Source: Astrothelium macrocarpum (taxonomy: Eukaryota > Ascomycota > Dothideomycetes > Trypetheliales > Trypetheliaceae). From it: a stretch of DNA of 64,000 nt. The position numbers and the translations under genes were made by a program. Shown here in pieces: positions 20,597 through 31,851 of this stretch. The stretch is from assembly GCA_021030915.1 (NCBI GenBank), contig JAGEMR010000117.1:1-64000 (forward strand). Direction: 5' to 3'. Below the pieces are notes generated by a model. It worked only from the letters and a program-made list of their open reading frames with translations, was not told where the DNA came from and ran no database searches. How positions within the stretch are numbered: position 1 is the stretch's first letter; every line of letters starts with the position of its first letter.

Positions 20597-22784
20597 ATGT
20601 CGTGGAAACTTACCAAGAGTACTTTGACTTGGATTCTTCCGAATACATCATGTTTGCTAACCTTTTCAAAGAACTCAAGGAAACACACTTGGCCCCTTTA
20701 GCGAACAGCTTCTCACGCTCGTCGTCGACTTCTACCATTGTGCCCGATGGTGCCAAAGAACAAGAGAGCGGCGCTGCCTCGCCATCGCCGCTCTTAGACC
20801 CGAATGGCATTGGTGATTCCTTCCAACCACGAACTCGATTTAGTCAATGCTAATTTGGAGTCTAGCTGCATCAGAAGCAGCCGCTGCCCCCCCACCACCT
20901 CCTCTCAAACCTGGTATTCTCATTGTAACGCTGCATGAAGGTAAAGGCTTTGCTCTTCCTCCAGGCGCTGAACAAGCATTTGGTTCTCGTCATGGAAACT
21001 CCATTTCCCAGGGTGGGGCAGGGTTTTCCGTTGCTGGATCAGTACGACCCACTTCTAGAGACCAAGGTGGAATGGCAGGCTCATATGCCGGATCAAACCG
21101 TCCACAATCTTCTGCTGGAGGCATTAATGCTGCTCCCTCAATTCATGGCCGATACTCCTCTAAATATCTTCCTTATGCTCTTGTCGACTTCGATAAGCAG
21201 CAGATTTTCATCAATGCAGTCTCTGGTACACCGGAGAATCCGGTTTGGGCAGGCGACAACACGCAATACAAATTCGATGTCTCACGAACAACAGAACTCT
21301 CGCTTTCATTATACATCCGAAATCCGAATGCACCCCCGAACGCTGGAAGGAACCAGGACATCTTCATTGGCACATGCAAAATCAATCCACGCTTTGAAGA
21401 GACTCAAGCATTTGTAGAAGACCCGAAGCTAAGTAAGAAAGATCGTGAAAAGGCAGCAGCGGCGTTTGCGGAACAAGAAAAGTCTCTGGGCCACGCAGGA
21501 TCTCACTGGTTAGATGTTGCATATGGCTCAGGTCACATCAAAGTTGGTGTCAAGTTTGTCGAGAATCGACAGCGCTCACTCAAAATTGAGGATTTCGAGC
21601 TCTTGAAGGTTGTTGGTAAAGGAAGCTTTGGCAAAGTCATGCAGGTTCAGTACGTGTCCAATCTACGTCATTACTCGAAGCTTCTATCTTCTAACACAGC
21701 TGTAGGAAAAAGGATACGCATCGAATCTATGCACTAAAGACTATCCGCAAAGCTCACATTATTTCCCGATCCGAAGTCGCGCATACACTCGCTGAGCGAT
21801 CGGTACTTGCTCAGATTAACAATCCGTTCATAGTACCGCTTAAGTTTTCGTTCCAGTCACCTGAGAAACTCTACCTTGTTCTGGCCTTCGTCAACGGAGG
21901 CGAATTATTCCATCACTTGCAAAGAGAACAGCGCTTTGACATCAACCGATCGCGATTCTACGCTGCGGAGCTCCTGTGTGCTTTGGAGTGCCTTCATGGC
22001 TTCAATGTCATTTACCGAGACCTGAAGCCGGAGAACATTCTTCTTGATTACACTGGTCACATTGCATTGTGCGACTTTGGTCTGTGTAAGCTTGACATGA
22101 AGGATGAAGACAAGACCAATAGTATGTATCGTATCACATGTGGTCTTGTTGGCCATTGCTAAACCGTCACAGCATTCTGTGGTACGCCTGAATATCTAGC
22201 GCCTGAGCTTCTCCATGGTACCGGGTATACCAAGACGGTAGATTGGTGGACGCTCGGAGTGCTGCTCTACGAGATGTTGACAGGCTTACCACCTTTCTAT
22301 GATGAAAACACCAACGAGATGTACCGAAAGATCCTTACAGAACCTCTACATTTCCCGGGGCCAGAAATTGTGCCTCCTGCTGCTCGAGATCTTTTGGCAC
22401 GACTGCTTGACCGAGATGCCACCAAACGTCTGGGAGTCAACGGGGCTGCTGAAATTAAAGCACACCATTTCTTTCACAGCATTGACTGGCGAAAGCTTCT
22501 GGACCGAAAGTACGAGCCAAGCTTCAAACCAAATGTGGTAAGTAGCTTCGCGATGAACTTTGGGAAGCGTTTCTAACCTTTTCTAGTCGGATGAGAGGGA
22601 CACTGCAAACTTTGATCGGGAATTTACATCGGAGGCGCCCACAGACTCATATGTTGAGGGCCCAATGCTCTCGCAGACGATGCAACAACAATTTGCAGGC
22701 TGGTCGTACAACCGACCAGTGGCCGGACTAGGCGATGCTGGTGGTAGTGTCAAAGACCCATCATTTGATGAGGTTGCTCGTTGA
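20597..22784 (+). CDS. ypkA: AGC serine/threonine kinase, Ypk1/YpkA (SGK-like)
   Basis: Six exons: 20597-20618, 20672-20812, 20866-21649, 21706-22121, 22173-22537 and 22587-22784; introns 49-56 bp; 641 residues. Family members act downstream of TORC2 and Pdk1 and control sphingolipid synthesis, endocytosis and wall growth. An N-terminal MSWKLTKKLKET-type start and a C2-like region (about 60-290) precede the kinase. The kinase has GKGSFGKV near 305-312, RDLKPEN near 420, DFG, and an activation loop ending NTFCGTPEY near 455. The hydrophobic motif FAGWSY near 613 and a turn-motif region upstream are the expected TORC2-controlled sites. All catalytic residues are present. The first exon is only 22 nt, placed by family conservation of the N-terminus. 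Confidence 0.95.
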
Positions 22785-23279
22785 ACAAGCGATGCTCCTG
22801 AGTTGCTACGTGGACATGAATTAAATGGGTGGTTGGGAATCTTCAAATCACGTGGAATGGCGAGCGGTGGGTAGACTTGGTTCAAAAATAGCCAGCGAAA
22901 GCATGATGTGTGGGTCGACTTCACCCGTCTGAGGGTCAATGAACCAATGCAGCTGGCTTGCATACATCCAATGGGGCACTGGTGTTGACAGAGGATGCTA
23001 GAATGTAGATACAGGCTCAAGCAGACAGAATGAGAGATGTCTCTTGAACACTACCTGACCTAACGGATGACACGGACGCTGACTGATGCCGCCCAGCAGG
23101 GATGCTCACATTCTGCCCCACCAACAGCCCCGCCGAGCCCGCCAAAACAGCACCCTGACCTCACTGGCCCCAGCAGTTCCGCCCTCTTCCACCATCTCTC
23201 TGTGCATCCTCCATATAATCACAAATTAACACCTGCATTTGATCAATTGATAAAGTCTTATTCATCGTGAAACGCCAAA
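22785..23279. promoter_or_regulatory. Spacer with the PGI1 promoter
   Basis: About 0.5 kb between tandem genes. The kinase 3' flank is followed by a C-rich stretch (about 23090-23210) and a CCATATAATC TATA-like element near 23211-23220, about 60 bp before the PGI1 ATG. CT-rich tracts plus TATA are usual in strongly expressed glycolytic genes of fungi. Confidence 0.55.
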
Positions 23280-25185
23280 ATGCCTGGATTTGCGCAAGCA
23301 ACCGAGCTGCCTGCATGGACCAAGCTCCAAGAGCACCACCAGGACCTGGGCCGTAACATTGTCCTCAAAGACTACTTTAAGAAGGATCCCCAACGATTTG
23401 AAAAATTTTCTCGGACCTTCAAGAATTCTGCCGATGGCACAGAAACCATCTTTGATTTCTCCAAAAACTTCATCACCGAAGATACCCTTAAGCTGCTTAT
23501 TCAGCTCGCCAAAGAAGCCAAGCTCGAAGAATTGCGCGATGACATGTTCGCAGGGAACAAAATCAATTTCACGGAGAAGCGAGCCGTCTACCACGTTGCG
23601 CTTAGAAATGTCACAAACGACCCATTGAAGGTCGACGGACAGAGCGTTGTCGAGGGCGTCAACGAGGTCTTGGAGCACATGAAAGAATTCTCAAACCAGG
23701 TTCGGAGCGGAGAATGGAAGGGATATACTGGCAAGAAAATCAACACCATAATCAACATCGGGATTGGTGGATCAGATCTGTGAGCTAAGCTGGACTACTG
23801 TGTTACAAGGTGAAATCTGACTTTCTACCAGTGGTCCAGTCATGGTCTCGGAAGCCCTTAAACCTTATGGCGACCCCAATCTCAAGCTTCATTTTGTCTC
23901 CAACATCGATGGCACACATATTGCCGAGGCTTTGAAGGATTCAGACCCAGAAACGACCCTATTCTTGATTGCATCCAAGACCTTTACCACCGCTGAGACT
24001 ACCACGAACGCAAACACCGCAAAGCAATGGTTCCTCGAAACAGCCAAGGATGACGCACATATTGCCAAGCATTTCGTCGCCCTCTCTACTAATGAATCCG
24101 AAGTCACCAAGTTTGGCATTGACAAAAAGAACATGTTTGGCTTCTCCGACTGGGTTGGTGGGAGATATAGTGTATGGAGTGCGATTGGATTAAGTGTCTG
24201 CCTTTATATAGGATATGATAACTTCCACCAATTTCTCGCTGGTGCAAATGCCATGGACAAGCACTTTAAAGAGACGCCTCTCGAACAGAACATCCCCGTG
24301 ATTGGCGGTCTTTTGAGTGTATGGTATTCTGACTTCTTTGGCGCTCAGACACATCTTGTTTCTCCGTAAGTCTATCTATCTGTGAACATCCTTGTGCAAG
24401 ATGCTAAGACTATGCAGCTTCGACCAATACCTTCACCGTTTCCCTGCCTATCTTCAGCAGCTGTCCATGGAGTCAAACGGTAAAGCCATTACGCGCAGTG
24501 GTGACTACGTCAAATACACCACCGGTCCAATCCTCTTTGGAGAGCCCGCAACGAACGCTCAGCACTCTTTCTACCAACTCCTCCACCAAGGCACGAAGCT
24601 CATCCCAACTGACTTCATCCTCGCCGCCGAAAGCCACAATCCCGTGCAAAACAACAAGCACCAAAAGTAAGCATCTTCCTCGCAGCAAATGTTCATTGAA
24701 GAAAGCAATTTTACTGATCGTATATAGAATGCTGGCCTCCAATTTCTTCGCTCAAGCTGAAGCCCTGATGGTGGGCAAGACGCCCGATGATGTCAAAGCC
24801 GAAGGTGCGCCCGAAGAGCTTGTGCCGCACAAGACTTTCCTTGGAAACCGACCCACAACCTCCATTCTAGCGCAGAAAATTACTCCAGGAACGCTAGGCG
24901 CCCTCATTGTGTACTATGAACATCTGACATTCACTGAGGGCGCGGTCTGGAATATCAATAGCTTTGACCAATGGGGTGTAGAATTGGGCAAGGTTTTGGC
25001 GAGTAAGTCGTCTTTTTTAGCTCTTTCGGAATGTTTAGGTGATGAGGCGAGAGGAGAGTGGAATGCTAATGAAATGAATTGCAGAGAAAATCCAAGCAGA
25101 GCTTGAACAGCCCGGCGAGTCAACAGCACACGACTCAAGCACGAGTGGGCTCATCAACGCGTTCAAGAAGAAGGCTGGAATCTAA
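23280..25185 (+). CDS. PGI1: Glucose-6-phosphate isomerase
   Basis: Five exons: 23280-23779, 23832-24365, 24418-24666, 24728-25002 and 25085-25185 (introns 52, 52, 61 and 82 bp), 552 residues, the normal length. It interconverts glucose 6-phosphate and fructose 6-phosphate in cytosolic glycolysis and gluconeogenesis. Recognisable segments are INIGIGGSDLGP split by intron 1, the SKTFTTAET phosphate-binding loop, GGRYSVWSAIGL, an ESHNP segment, and the C-terminal region TFTEGAVWNINSFDQWGVELGK with the conserved Q/E region. Every splice junction restores the conserved family reading. The ATG context CCAAAATGCC is favourable. No targeting peptide is seen. Confidence 0.97.
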
Positions 25186-25573
25186 TTGTCTTAAAGAGAG
25201 CGGTGATGCGTTGCAGCCAGGATATCGATCGGAAAAACAATGGTATGGGGAGCAGGCTTTTATAATGTTACGAACGGTAAATATTGAAAGGGAAATATCT
25301 CAAGTATCTAGACTCCATAACGAACATAATGAAAAATCTCGTTTGAACTATGTTTCATGTTGAGCTTATTGACAAATTTAGGATTGAGACTCAGAAAGAT
25401 ACACCTATCCTTCAACTAATATATCCAAACACAGAAACAGTATAGAACACGTAGTAGAAGACAAGTGCCCGTGAAACGCATCTTACTCAAACAAAAGAAG
25501 GAACGGATCCAGCCAAACAGTCCTCCGATCAAGCTAACGCAATCCCGGAAGCCCATTCTCAAACCCAGCCTGT
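25186..25573. terminator. Convergent 3' intergenic region
   Basis: 388 bp between the ends of PGI1 (plus) and the chitin-binding protein gene (minus), so both transcripts should terminate here. AT-rich patches occur at about 25280-25420. No gene is seen. Confidence 0.45.
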
Positions 25574-26410
25574 TCACCTCCCATGCACCCTATAATCTTC
25601 CAACCACTCCTTCACTCTCCCCCAATACCCGCTTCCCCCCTCCCCAGCGTCCGGCCCCCTCAGCGGCAGTGTAGGAAACCCCGTTGCGCTCGGCCTCTCC
25701 GTCAGCGTCAGCGTCACCATCGTCGTCGCAGACGCAGACGCGTGCGGGCCCGGAAAGAGCGGCACCGTAAGCGTCACCACGGTCGTAGTCGCATTGGCGA
25801 GGCTGTGCGCACCGCTGGGTGAGAAGGGAGGGAATGGACGGAGAGTCGAGAGCGCGGCGGCGTTGGTGGAGAGGGGCGGGCCGCTTGGCTGGAAAGGCAG
25901 AGGGGATGGTATGCTGGTTGTGCCGGGAGAGACGGCGGAGCTGAAAGCCGCTGAGACGGAAGAGAGAGGAAGCGGGCGTGTACGGGTGCGAGTGTGAGTC
26001 TCGGTTTCGGTTTCGGAAATGGTGACGGTCTCTGTCAGGGGTGTAGAGCTCTGGCTGGACTGGTCACTGCTTGCGAATGTAGCACCGCATCGCCCGGAGC
26101 GCGCGTCGCAGTTCGCGCCGCAGTATGCATCGGTGTCGCCGCAGGTGCCGTAGATGCTGCAGCATTGCCCGAAGGCGGAGCCGGCGCAGGTGTAGCCTGT
26201 GTTGCCGCCGCAGGAACCAGAGGGGGAGATGGCGGTGGGGGTGGGGACGAGGGTGATTTTGGTGTTGACGCTGCCTGTTAGGCTTAGTGATGGTGGGGTT
26301 GCGGAGATGAAAGCGTCGTCCTCAATCGTTGGAGTGGAATGGGTTTGGTAGGGGTGGGGGATTGCAAGGGTGATCGTAAGGATGGTGGAAAAGAAGAAGA
26401 TAGACTGCAT
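25574..26410 (-). CDS. Secreted protein with one hevein-type chitin-binding module (CBM18)
   Basis: A 278-residue intronless protein. Residues 1-17 form a signal peptide. Residues 66-109 hold eight cysteines (67, 75, 83, 84, 90, 97, 101, 108) with GQCCSIYGTCG and an aromatic/Ser arrangement typical of CBM18, which binds chitin or GlcNAc oligomers. The rest is Ser/Thr/Pro-rich, likely O-glycosylated, and contains repeated V-T-L-T words (about 217-245). No GPI signal or catalytic domain is seen. The coding region is very C-rich on the sense strand, unlike neighbours. It may be a wall protein or a chitin-shielding effector; the sequence does not decide between them. Confidence 0.85.
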   Translation of the reverse strand: MQSIFFFSTILTITLAIPHPYQTHSTPTIEDDAFISATPPSLSLTGSVNTKITLVPTPTAISPSGSCGGNTGYTCAGSAFGQCCSIYGTCGDTDAYCGANCDARSGRCGATFASSDQSSQSSTPLTETVTISETETETHTRTRTRPLPLSSVSAAFSSAVSPGTTSIPSPLPFQPSGPPLSTNAAALSTLRPFPPFSPSGAHSLANATTTVVTLTVPLFPGPHASASATTMVTLTLTERPSATGFPTLPLRGPDAGEGGSGYWGRVKEWLEDYRVHGR

Positions 26411-28010
26411 TTTGCTAGAGGTGCTTCTGAGCTTTCATAGGCGAACAAATGAATGTAACACAAGGCAGTTGCTATATGGGCTTTGCCTCGGAAGTGGAAA
26501 ACTTGTGTTCCTAAAAGAATGACTGAAACTGAAAGTAAAGACGTAATTGAGAACGAAAGGACGATGGTCAAGCTAGATGCCCATCAACAGCTACGTGAAG
26601 TTGCGTAGTAAAAAATAAAAGAAGCGCAACTCATGGGACGATATAGGTGAGATATAGCTTCATCCCATTATCTCTCCAACTTTGGGGCGAGTGGCCATGC
26701 TTAGGCCCGCTGCTCAAAGCCCAGACGGGAACGCTTACTACAGGCAAGTGCGCGGTGAGGAGCTGAACGATTGATGGATAGAAATCGGCTCGGCCCTCGA
26801 CTCTGTTGTTTCCAACATTTTGTTGGAACTTAGAAATCATTCGCGATGCGGTAAGAATGTTGGCGAATTGGAGTGAGTACGCCTCAGGTGTATGTCAAGT
26901 GCGTCGCGATAAGAGAACCATTATCGACGGGTTGAAAAATACTCCCTATTTCTGTAGAGGCAGCTGGGCATCCGCAAGTTTCTATTCAGTAAACAGTAGA
27001 GCACGGCGACGAAGATAGAAGCTGACTGTAGCTTCGCTATAGACACCGCACACTGTCTTGTCCGGATAGAACTGAGCTAGACAAACTTCGTGTCAAGACC
27101 ACCAACACTAAGGACTGTTCAGATATTCAGACTCGACAGTCTAAAAACGATGGATTCGCAAAGTCGAAGGATGATTGATGACATCGAAAACGCAACATTG
27201 ATTTCAAGCCACTTTAGCAGCGGCAGAGGGTTCTGAAACAGCTAGTTGCCACCCACTCCGTATTGGGGCACGGGGCCTCTATCGGCCTGAGCTAAAAGCT
27301 GCGCCAACCAATGTGCTTTCTCTTCACCTTCAACTTAGCTTGATCAAAAGGGGTTTCTCTGCTTCAATCAGCTTTGCCGAATTTCTCGCTTTAAATTCAA
27401 CGCTGGATTGTGAAAACAGATCAAAAGATAACCGTTGAATATTCTTTAGACTACATGATGTTTCATCAAACTCAAGATTCACTCTCAAATACGCATGTGA
27501 ATCATTGCCGGTGGTGAGCTTTTACATTCAAGACCGAATTGGGGATAAGGCACAGATGCCGAAGTCCGTTAACCGCAAACAGGCTGGAAAGCCACCGGCT
27601 CCAAAGCCGATGGACACCAACAGAGGTCCAACAGATTCTAATTCAACAAGGCTACTCAACCATTTACTGTCACTCATGCGCTTCGATTGGGTCTCCACGA
27701 TTCCTTAACACGAGACAATGTACCTACCAATTTATATGAATGACAAACATGCAGAATGTAAAGCTATCTTACATATAACGAATCTCCAAACGCGTAAGAG
27801 GTTGGCCCACCATTTTGTGACTGTCCTTGCGTTCTTGATCACAAAATCTCGCTTGTCCTTAAGCGCCGAGGTGAATCTTCAGACCGATGTTCGTTCGGTA
27901 ACAGTGTCAAGTTCACATTGAAATGACTCATGAGATGGACACTCAGCCGAAATGAAGTTTCACTGATGATATCCATCTTTGCTTAACAGTTGCAAATGTC
28001 TCAATTTTTA
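26411..28010. other. 1.6 kb without supported genes
   Basis: This contains the promoter of the CBM18 gene (minus) and the 3' flank of the EXPERA gene (minus). Short frames at 27505-27921 (plus) contain Pro/Lys-rich or Cys-containing stretches but are within chance length, and no splice pattern joins them convincingly. Confidence 0.45.
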
Positions 28011-28797
28011 TCACGCCCTCTTGACACGGTCCCCTGTGCCACTAGCTGAATAGGTGAGCCTGCGGTTTAGTCGGTTAAACATGTCTACTCCCATGAAGAC
28101 CGCTGGAAGACCGCAATGTCAGCGAAACGACTATCAGAAGTTTTGCTGTCATGCAGCACATTGTTCCGGCAATGATAGTAAAGGTACTCACATAAAATTA
28201 GGTACGGTACATAGAGCTTCCCGAGCTCTAGTTTCTCCGCATTCGAGAAGCTACTCCAGCTCAAGTAATCGGAGATACAGGTTAATGTAGTCATAGCTGT
28301 CTGGACTGCGAAGATGAGAAGATGGAGGGGCACTTTTGGGTCATCTATGTTTCACTATCAATCTCCGGGTGAAGAGACTTTATGCAGTACGCCATACCTC
28401 TCAATAGAGCACCGACAGCCCAACCACTTAGCGGCATGTGATAGATCGCTTCCATCCACATATAAGTGTTGAACCACGCTCTGATGATTGAGGCTTAGGT
28501 TAGTTACTAGCTACCTATGCATCGAGATCAAGAGCCCAGGCTTACGGTGGCTTAACGAAAAATTGATCTCTATACGTCGTTATGTACCAAGTCCTGATTT
28601 GCGAAATGATAGCAGGCCTCATGTACTTGGGATAGAGCGGCGCCAAATCGACAACTGGGAAGATTACTTTTGATAAGCATACCAATCTTTTAAGAGCTTT
28701 GCGCCAGGGGCCATTTACGTAGCATGATTGGTATATGAATCGTAAAGAATATCAGATAGAGTAGATCGAGTTTGCGGGAGAAAATAGAGGTAGGCAT
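28011..28797 (-). CDS. EXPERA-domain (TMEM97/EMA19-like) membrane protein
   Basis: Five small exons: 28797-28719, 28654-28546, 28480-28398, 28344-28192 and 28102-28011 (introns 64, 65, 53 and 89 bp), 171 residues. The protein resembles the TMEM97/EMA19 group of ER membrane proteins, which share the EXPERA fold with sterol isomerases. Visible segments are the N-terminal RKLDLLYLIFFTIHIPIML helix, a VDLAPLYP segment after the first junction, the RTWYITTYRDQFF block, a WMEAIYHMPL helix, then a long hydrophobic stretch with VPLHLLIFAVQTA, and a final LYVPYLIL-VFMGVDMFNRL helix. Four membrane segments and both acidic pocket residues (Asp in VDL, Glu in WMEA) fit the fold. Each junction keeps phase and has GT-AG borders. 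The exons are so short that no single frame reveals the gene. Confidence 0.85.
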
Positions 28798-30484
28798 TTC
28801 TCCAACCTCAATGTGGGACTCGAGCAAAATGTAGAATAGATCCCCTGCTGAAAAAAGAAGCGAGAAAAATGGAGAGTTCTGTTTATGAGTGCTTATCAAG
28901 TTTAGGTCGCGTCAGCCTTTGCAGATGTGCTCGTCAAATCCACCTAATGTGATGTAGATTAAAGCTCTGGACAAAGTGTGTTCCAAGGTGTACAGAACGT
29001 GGGACTGTGCATAAGGTGGTGCACCCGGATTTGTGCTAGCGCTGTCTGGATGAAACGTTCATCCATTCACGATGTTTCTTGTTACAACCTCTGGATTAAC
29101 AGAAACACCACGTCATGATCTAGTCTGCTATAATCGATAGGCATCACCAATCCAGGCCCTTTACATACAAGATGTCGAGTACCCATGTACCCATGTACCT
29201 AGGTGATAATTGCTATCATTGATCTGATATCAATGTTTAGACGTCATCGGGCTGCAGCTTCACGCTTCTGCTTACCCCGTTTGCAGCAGATCCTCAGAGA
29301 CAGACAGACAGAAATGATGAGCATAAAAATGTTTAGACGCGCTGAGTTGTTTTTGAGAAATGTTTCTTTGTTGACATGAGATAAAATGACTGGCGCTCTA
29401 TCTTAGAATCGGATTGTATTCATACTTTACGTTAGATTTCCAGAAGATCACAATATACGTGATGGGTATTAAATCACAGGTGACATTTATACTCCTTCGA
29501 CTAGCTATACAAGATGGACGCTCTCTCATGATTCAATGGCCATGGAGGGATACCGAGCACAACATAGTCCATTTCCGGATTCCGAAAGTCTCCCCTATCC
29601 TCTCAATTTACACGAGAGTGCCCGACCCCTACAAGAAAAAAGTTGGAAAGCCCATGAAGCATATCGCTTTCAAGCCAAAAAGCAATACTTTCCGGCAGCC
29701 CACGCCATACATTCGACTGAGACGTTGCCAGGAAAATCGCAACATGTGAATGCAATATCTGTATTGCAAAAGGTGGAAATCAGGTTCAAGGCACAGAACT
29801 AGCCACATTACCGGATAAGTTTGCAATGTCTGGCTTAACTGAAAACATCTGCGATTGGGACTACGGGTCTTTCTCCGTCGAGGCAGTGAGATAAAAAAAA
29901 AAAGAAAAATAAGACACAGATCAACGAGGGTAACTTGGATGAGATCAAAGATTGGTTTGCAGATGAGCGATTTCGCAGGTTGGTTGTTGAAGGTTTTCTC
30001 GTACGCCCCACATAAATGGCGACATCTGATTGCGTGCCGTTGCCGAAGCGAAGAATTGGGGCAAGGCAGCTGCCCACGCGGGTGCAAAAACTTCCTGCAC
30101 TCACAAATTGAAGCTATGTGATGTTCTATTCACGTGTGCGTCCGCAAGTTACCTTATGTATTGGGAGCTAACTCCGAGCCAAGGTCCAACAAAGATGAGC
30201 TACTACTTCCCTCTAAAGGTAATCCAATAAGAGAACTCAGCTGAACAGCTAAGCCGTGCCGTGACAGGCATATTATTTTGGTGTAGCCGAAGCTATCTGT
30301 GAGCGCAGGGTTTTTCGGCATCCGCGTGCCGCCCACGCCTTTTCGATGTTTCTATTCACCTCAAAATACAAACTGTGCTGTCATTCTCTAAAGAATTTTA
30401 AGCAACTGAATTGGTCTCTGTTGCCCTGGACTGATCCTTCTTTGATCACAGTCTTACCTCCACTGCTACCCTCAGATCTTCACA
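28798..30484. other. 1.7 kb gap, only chance-length frames
   Basis: Several overlapping frames on both strands around 29400-30100 are open for 70-150 codons, with no recognisable motif or splice pattern. One of them (29536-29802, plus, 88 codons) has protein-like charge composition but overlaps another open frame. The region before 30485 is pyrimidine-rich and may be the leader of the small zinc-ribbon gene. Confidence 0.4.
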
Positions 30485-30607
30485 ATGGCAGCTAGCATCG
30501 AGATCGAACCTGTTAACTTGGTGAATTGCCCCCAATGTGGATACAACAATATTACCGATAAAGAAACTTGCGAACGGTGCGGTACTGCGCTGCCCTCCAA
30601 AGTTTGA
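30485..30607 (+). CDS. Zinc-ribbon microprotein, 40 residues
   Basis: A short frame with ATG in a good context (CACAATGGC), ending TGA at 30605-30607. It has two Cys-x2-Cys knuckles, CPQC and CERC, separated by 13 residues: the minimal pattern of a rubredoxin-like zinc ribbon. The rest is short acidic sequence before and a small tail after. A pyrimidine-rich leader precedes it. No larger ORF extends it, though a downstream intron cannot be excluded. If translated, it would be a free zinc-ribbon domain, perhaps binding a protein or RNA partner. Function is unknown. Confidence 0.5.
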   Translation: MAASIEIEPVNLVNCPQCGYNNITDKETCERCGTALPSKV

Positions 30608-30843
30608 TAACGTATGTTTCTGTATATGATCCTTCTAGATTCAAAGTAATTTTTCCTAGTAGTGCGGCCGAGAATCAATAGGGCTAGTTATGATGTGGAA
30701 GGCTGGTGGTACTGCTTGAAGTTTAGCGATATTTTGAGGAACGCATGTGGACACTCCTTTATCAAATTGCGGTTTATCATAGACGGCCATGTAGCAATGA
30801 CAAAATTCTATTGAAATCCTCAACAATAGGTTCAGTTCTTTAA

Positions 30844-31851
30844 TTAGTTGGAAGAGCTGTAACCCCGCCACTCCATCCAAGCCTGCGCGTAATCTTCAAA
30901 TCCATTGGCCCCAAGTGCCTTTTGAACTTCTGCTCTCCACCAGGTCGGCTGATTGGTGGCCGAAGGAGACAGGTCCATTCCGCTGGAGACTCGGAACTTA
31001 GTCCTGATCCAACCGCGAGGAATATAACCAGAAATTTCAAAGTCAATGATGCCGACACTCCCAGAAGCTGGCTCATCCTCCACAATAATGTTTGTCGGCC
31101 CGAGGTCAGCATGGCCAAAGACACATCTTGAACAGTTCATGCCTATTTCTTTGCAGCCCGTTTGAAGCGAGCCGAAGTTGTCGCTGCCTCGGGGTGTGAC
31201 GAGAAAGTATTCAGGGATGTGTTGGCCGTCCACGCCACAAAGCTTATGCCATTTCCACTCAGCCATTTCCTTGCAGATGTTTACCACAACATTGACGTAG
31301 TGGTGCCGCCATTGCTCGTTCAGAGTCGGCTATGCAGCGTCTAAGGTACGGCCTGGAAGTCTCTGGAGGAAGAGGTAGGATCGGTCTTTATCAAAGGCGC
31401 AATGTAATACCTTGGGTGTTTCAAAACCGGGTTGTTGATCTCGGACAAACTGCAAAGTGACTGATTCAGGCGTGACCCCCTCCTCGAGATACCTGACTTT
31501 GCACAAGGCACTGCTTCCTATAGACCAGACAGCAGAAGCATCACCAGCTTCATGAATCAGCGTAATATACGGACTGTCGGGCGACGTAGTTTTAGGAGGT
31601 AGGAGAGGTGCTGTCGTCAATGTATAGCTTGAATTGTCACCGTCATCATACCAGGTAGCCGTATTGGATGAGCCGGGTGACCGACGGAGCACGAGGCTGC
31701 CGATAAGCCAAATATTTACATCAATCTGTTTGATGGACTTGTTGACGTGGTTCTCGCCCCATTTGCGCACGACAACCATCTGGTTTTTGTATTGAGCTGG
31801 AGATGGAGCCCACCTACGATGTTCATCTGCTGTTGTCAATCTGATAACCAT
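30844..31851 (-). pseudogene. APH-type phosphotransferase gene with in-frame stop
   Basis: One frame runs from ATG 31851 to the stop at 30844 (335 sense positions if read through), interrupted by a single TAG at 31332-31330. Downstream of the stop are the aminoglycoside-phosphotransferase/choline-kinase fold motifs, the catalytic loop HADLGPTN and the metal site IIDFE, followed by a GW-rich region typical of fungal APH-like proteins. The stop lies between LDAA and PTLNEQW, and TGG to TAG would be one transition. The truncated product would lack the catalytic site. No intron with plausible borders removes the stop. It may be a pseudogene, a read-through case or a sequencing error. Confidence 0.78.

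Noticed and set aside
27505..27921. Overlapping plus-strand frames with Pro/Lys-rich or Cys-containing stretches
   Set aside because: No consistent splice joins, and each is within chance length.
29414..30087. Several overlapping frames on both strands of 88-152 codons
   Set aside because: Mutually overlapping, no recognisable family; openness on both strands points to chance.
31340..31380. Mini-intron that would remove the stop in the APH-like gene
   Set aside because: The only GT before the TAG that ends in AG would be far below the minimum intron size and would shift or delete conserved sequence.
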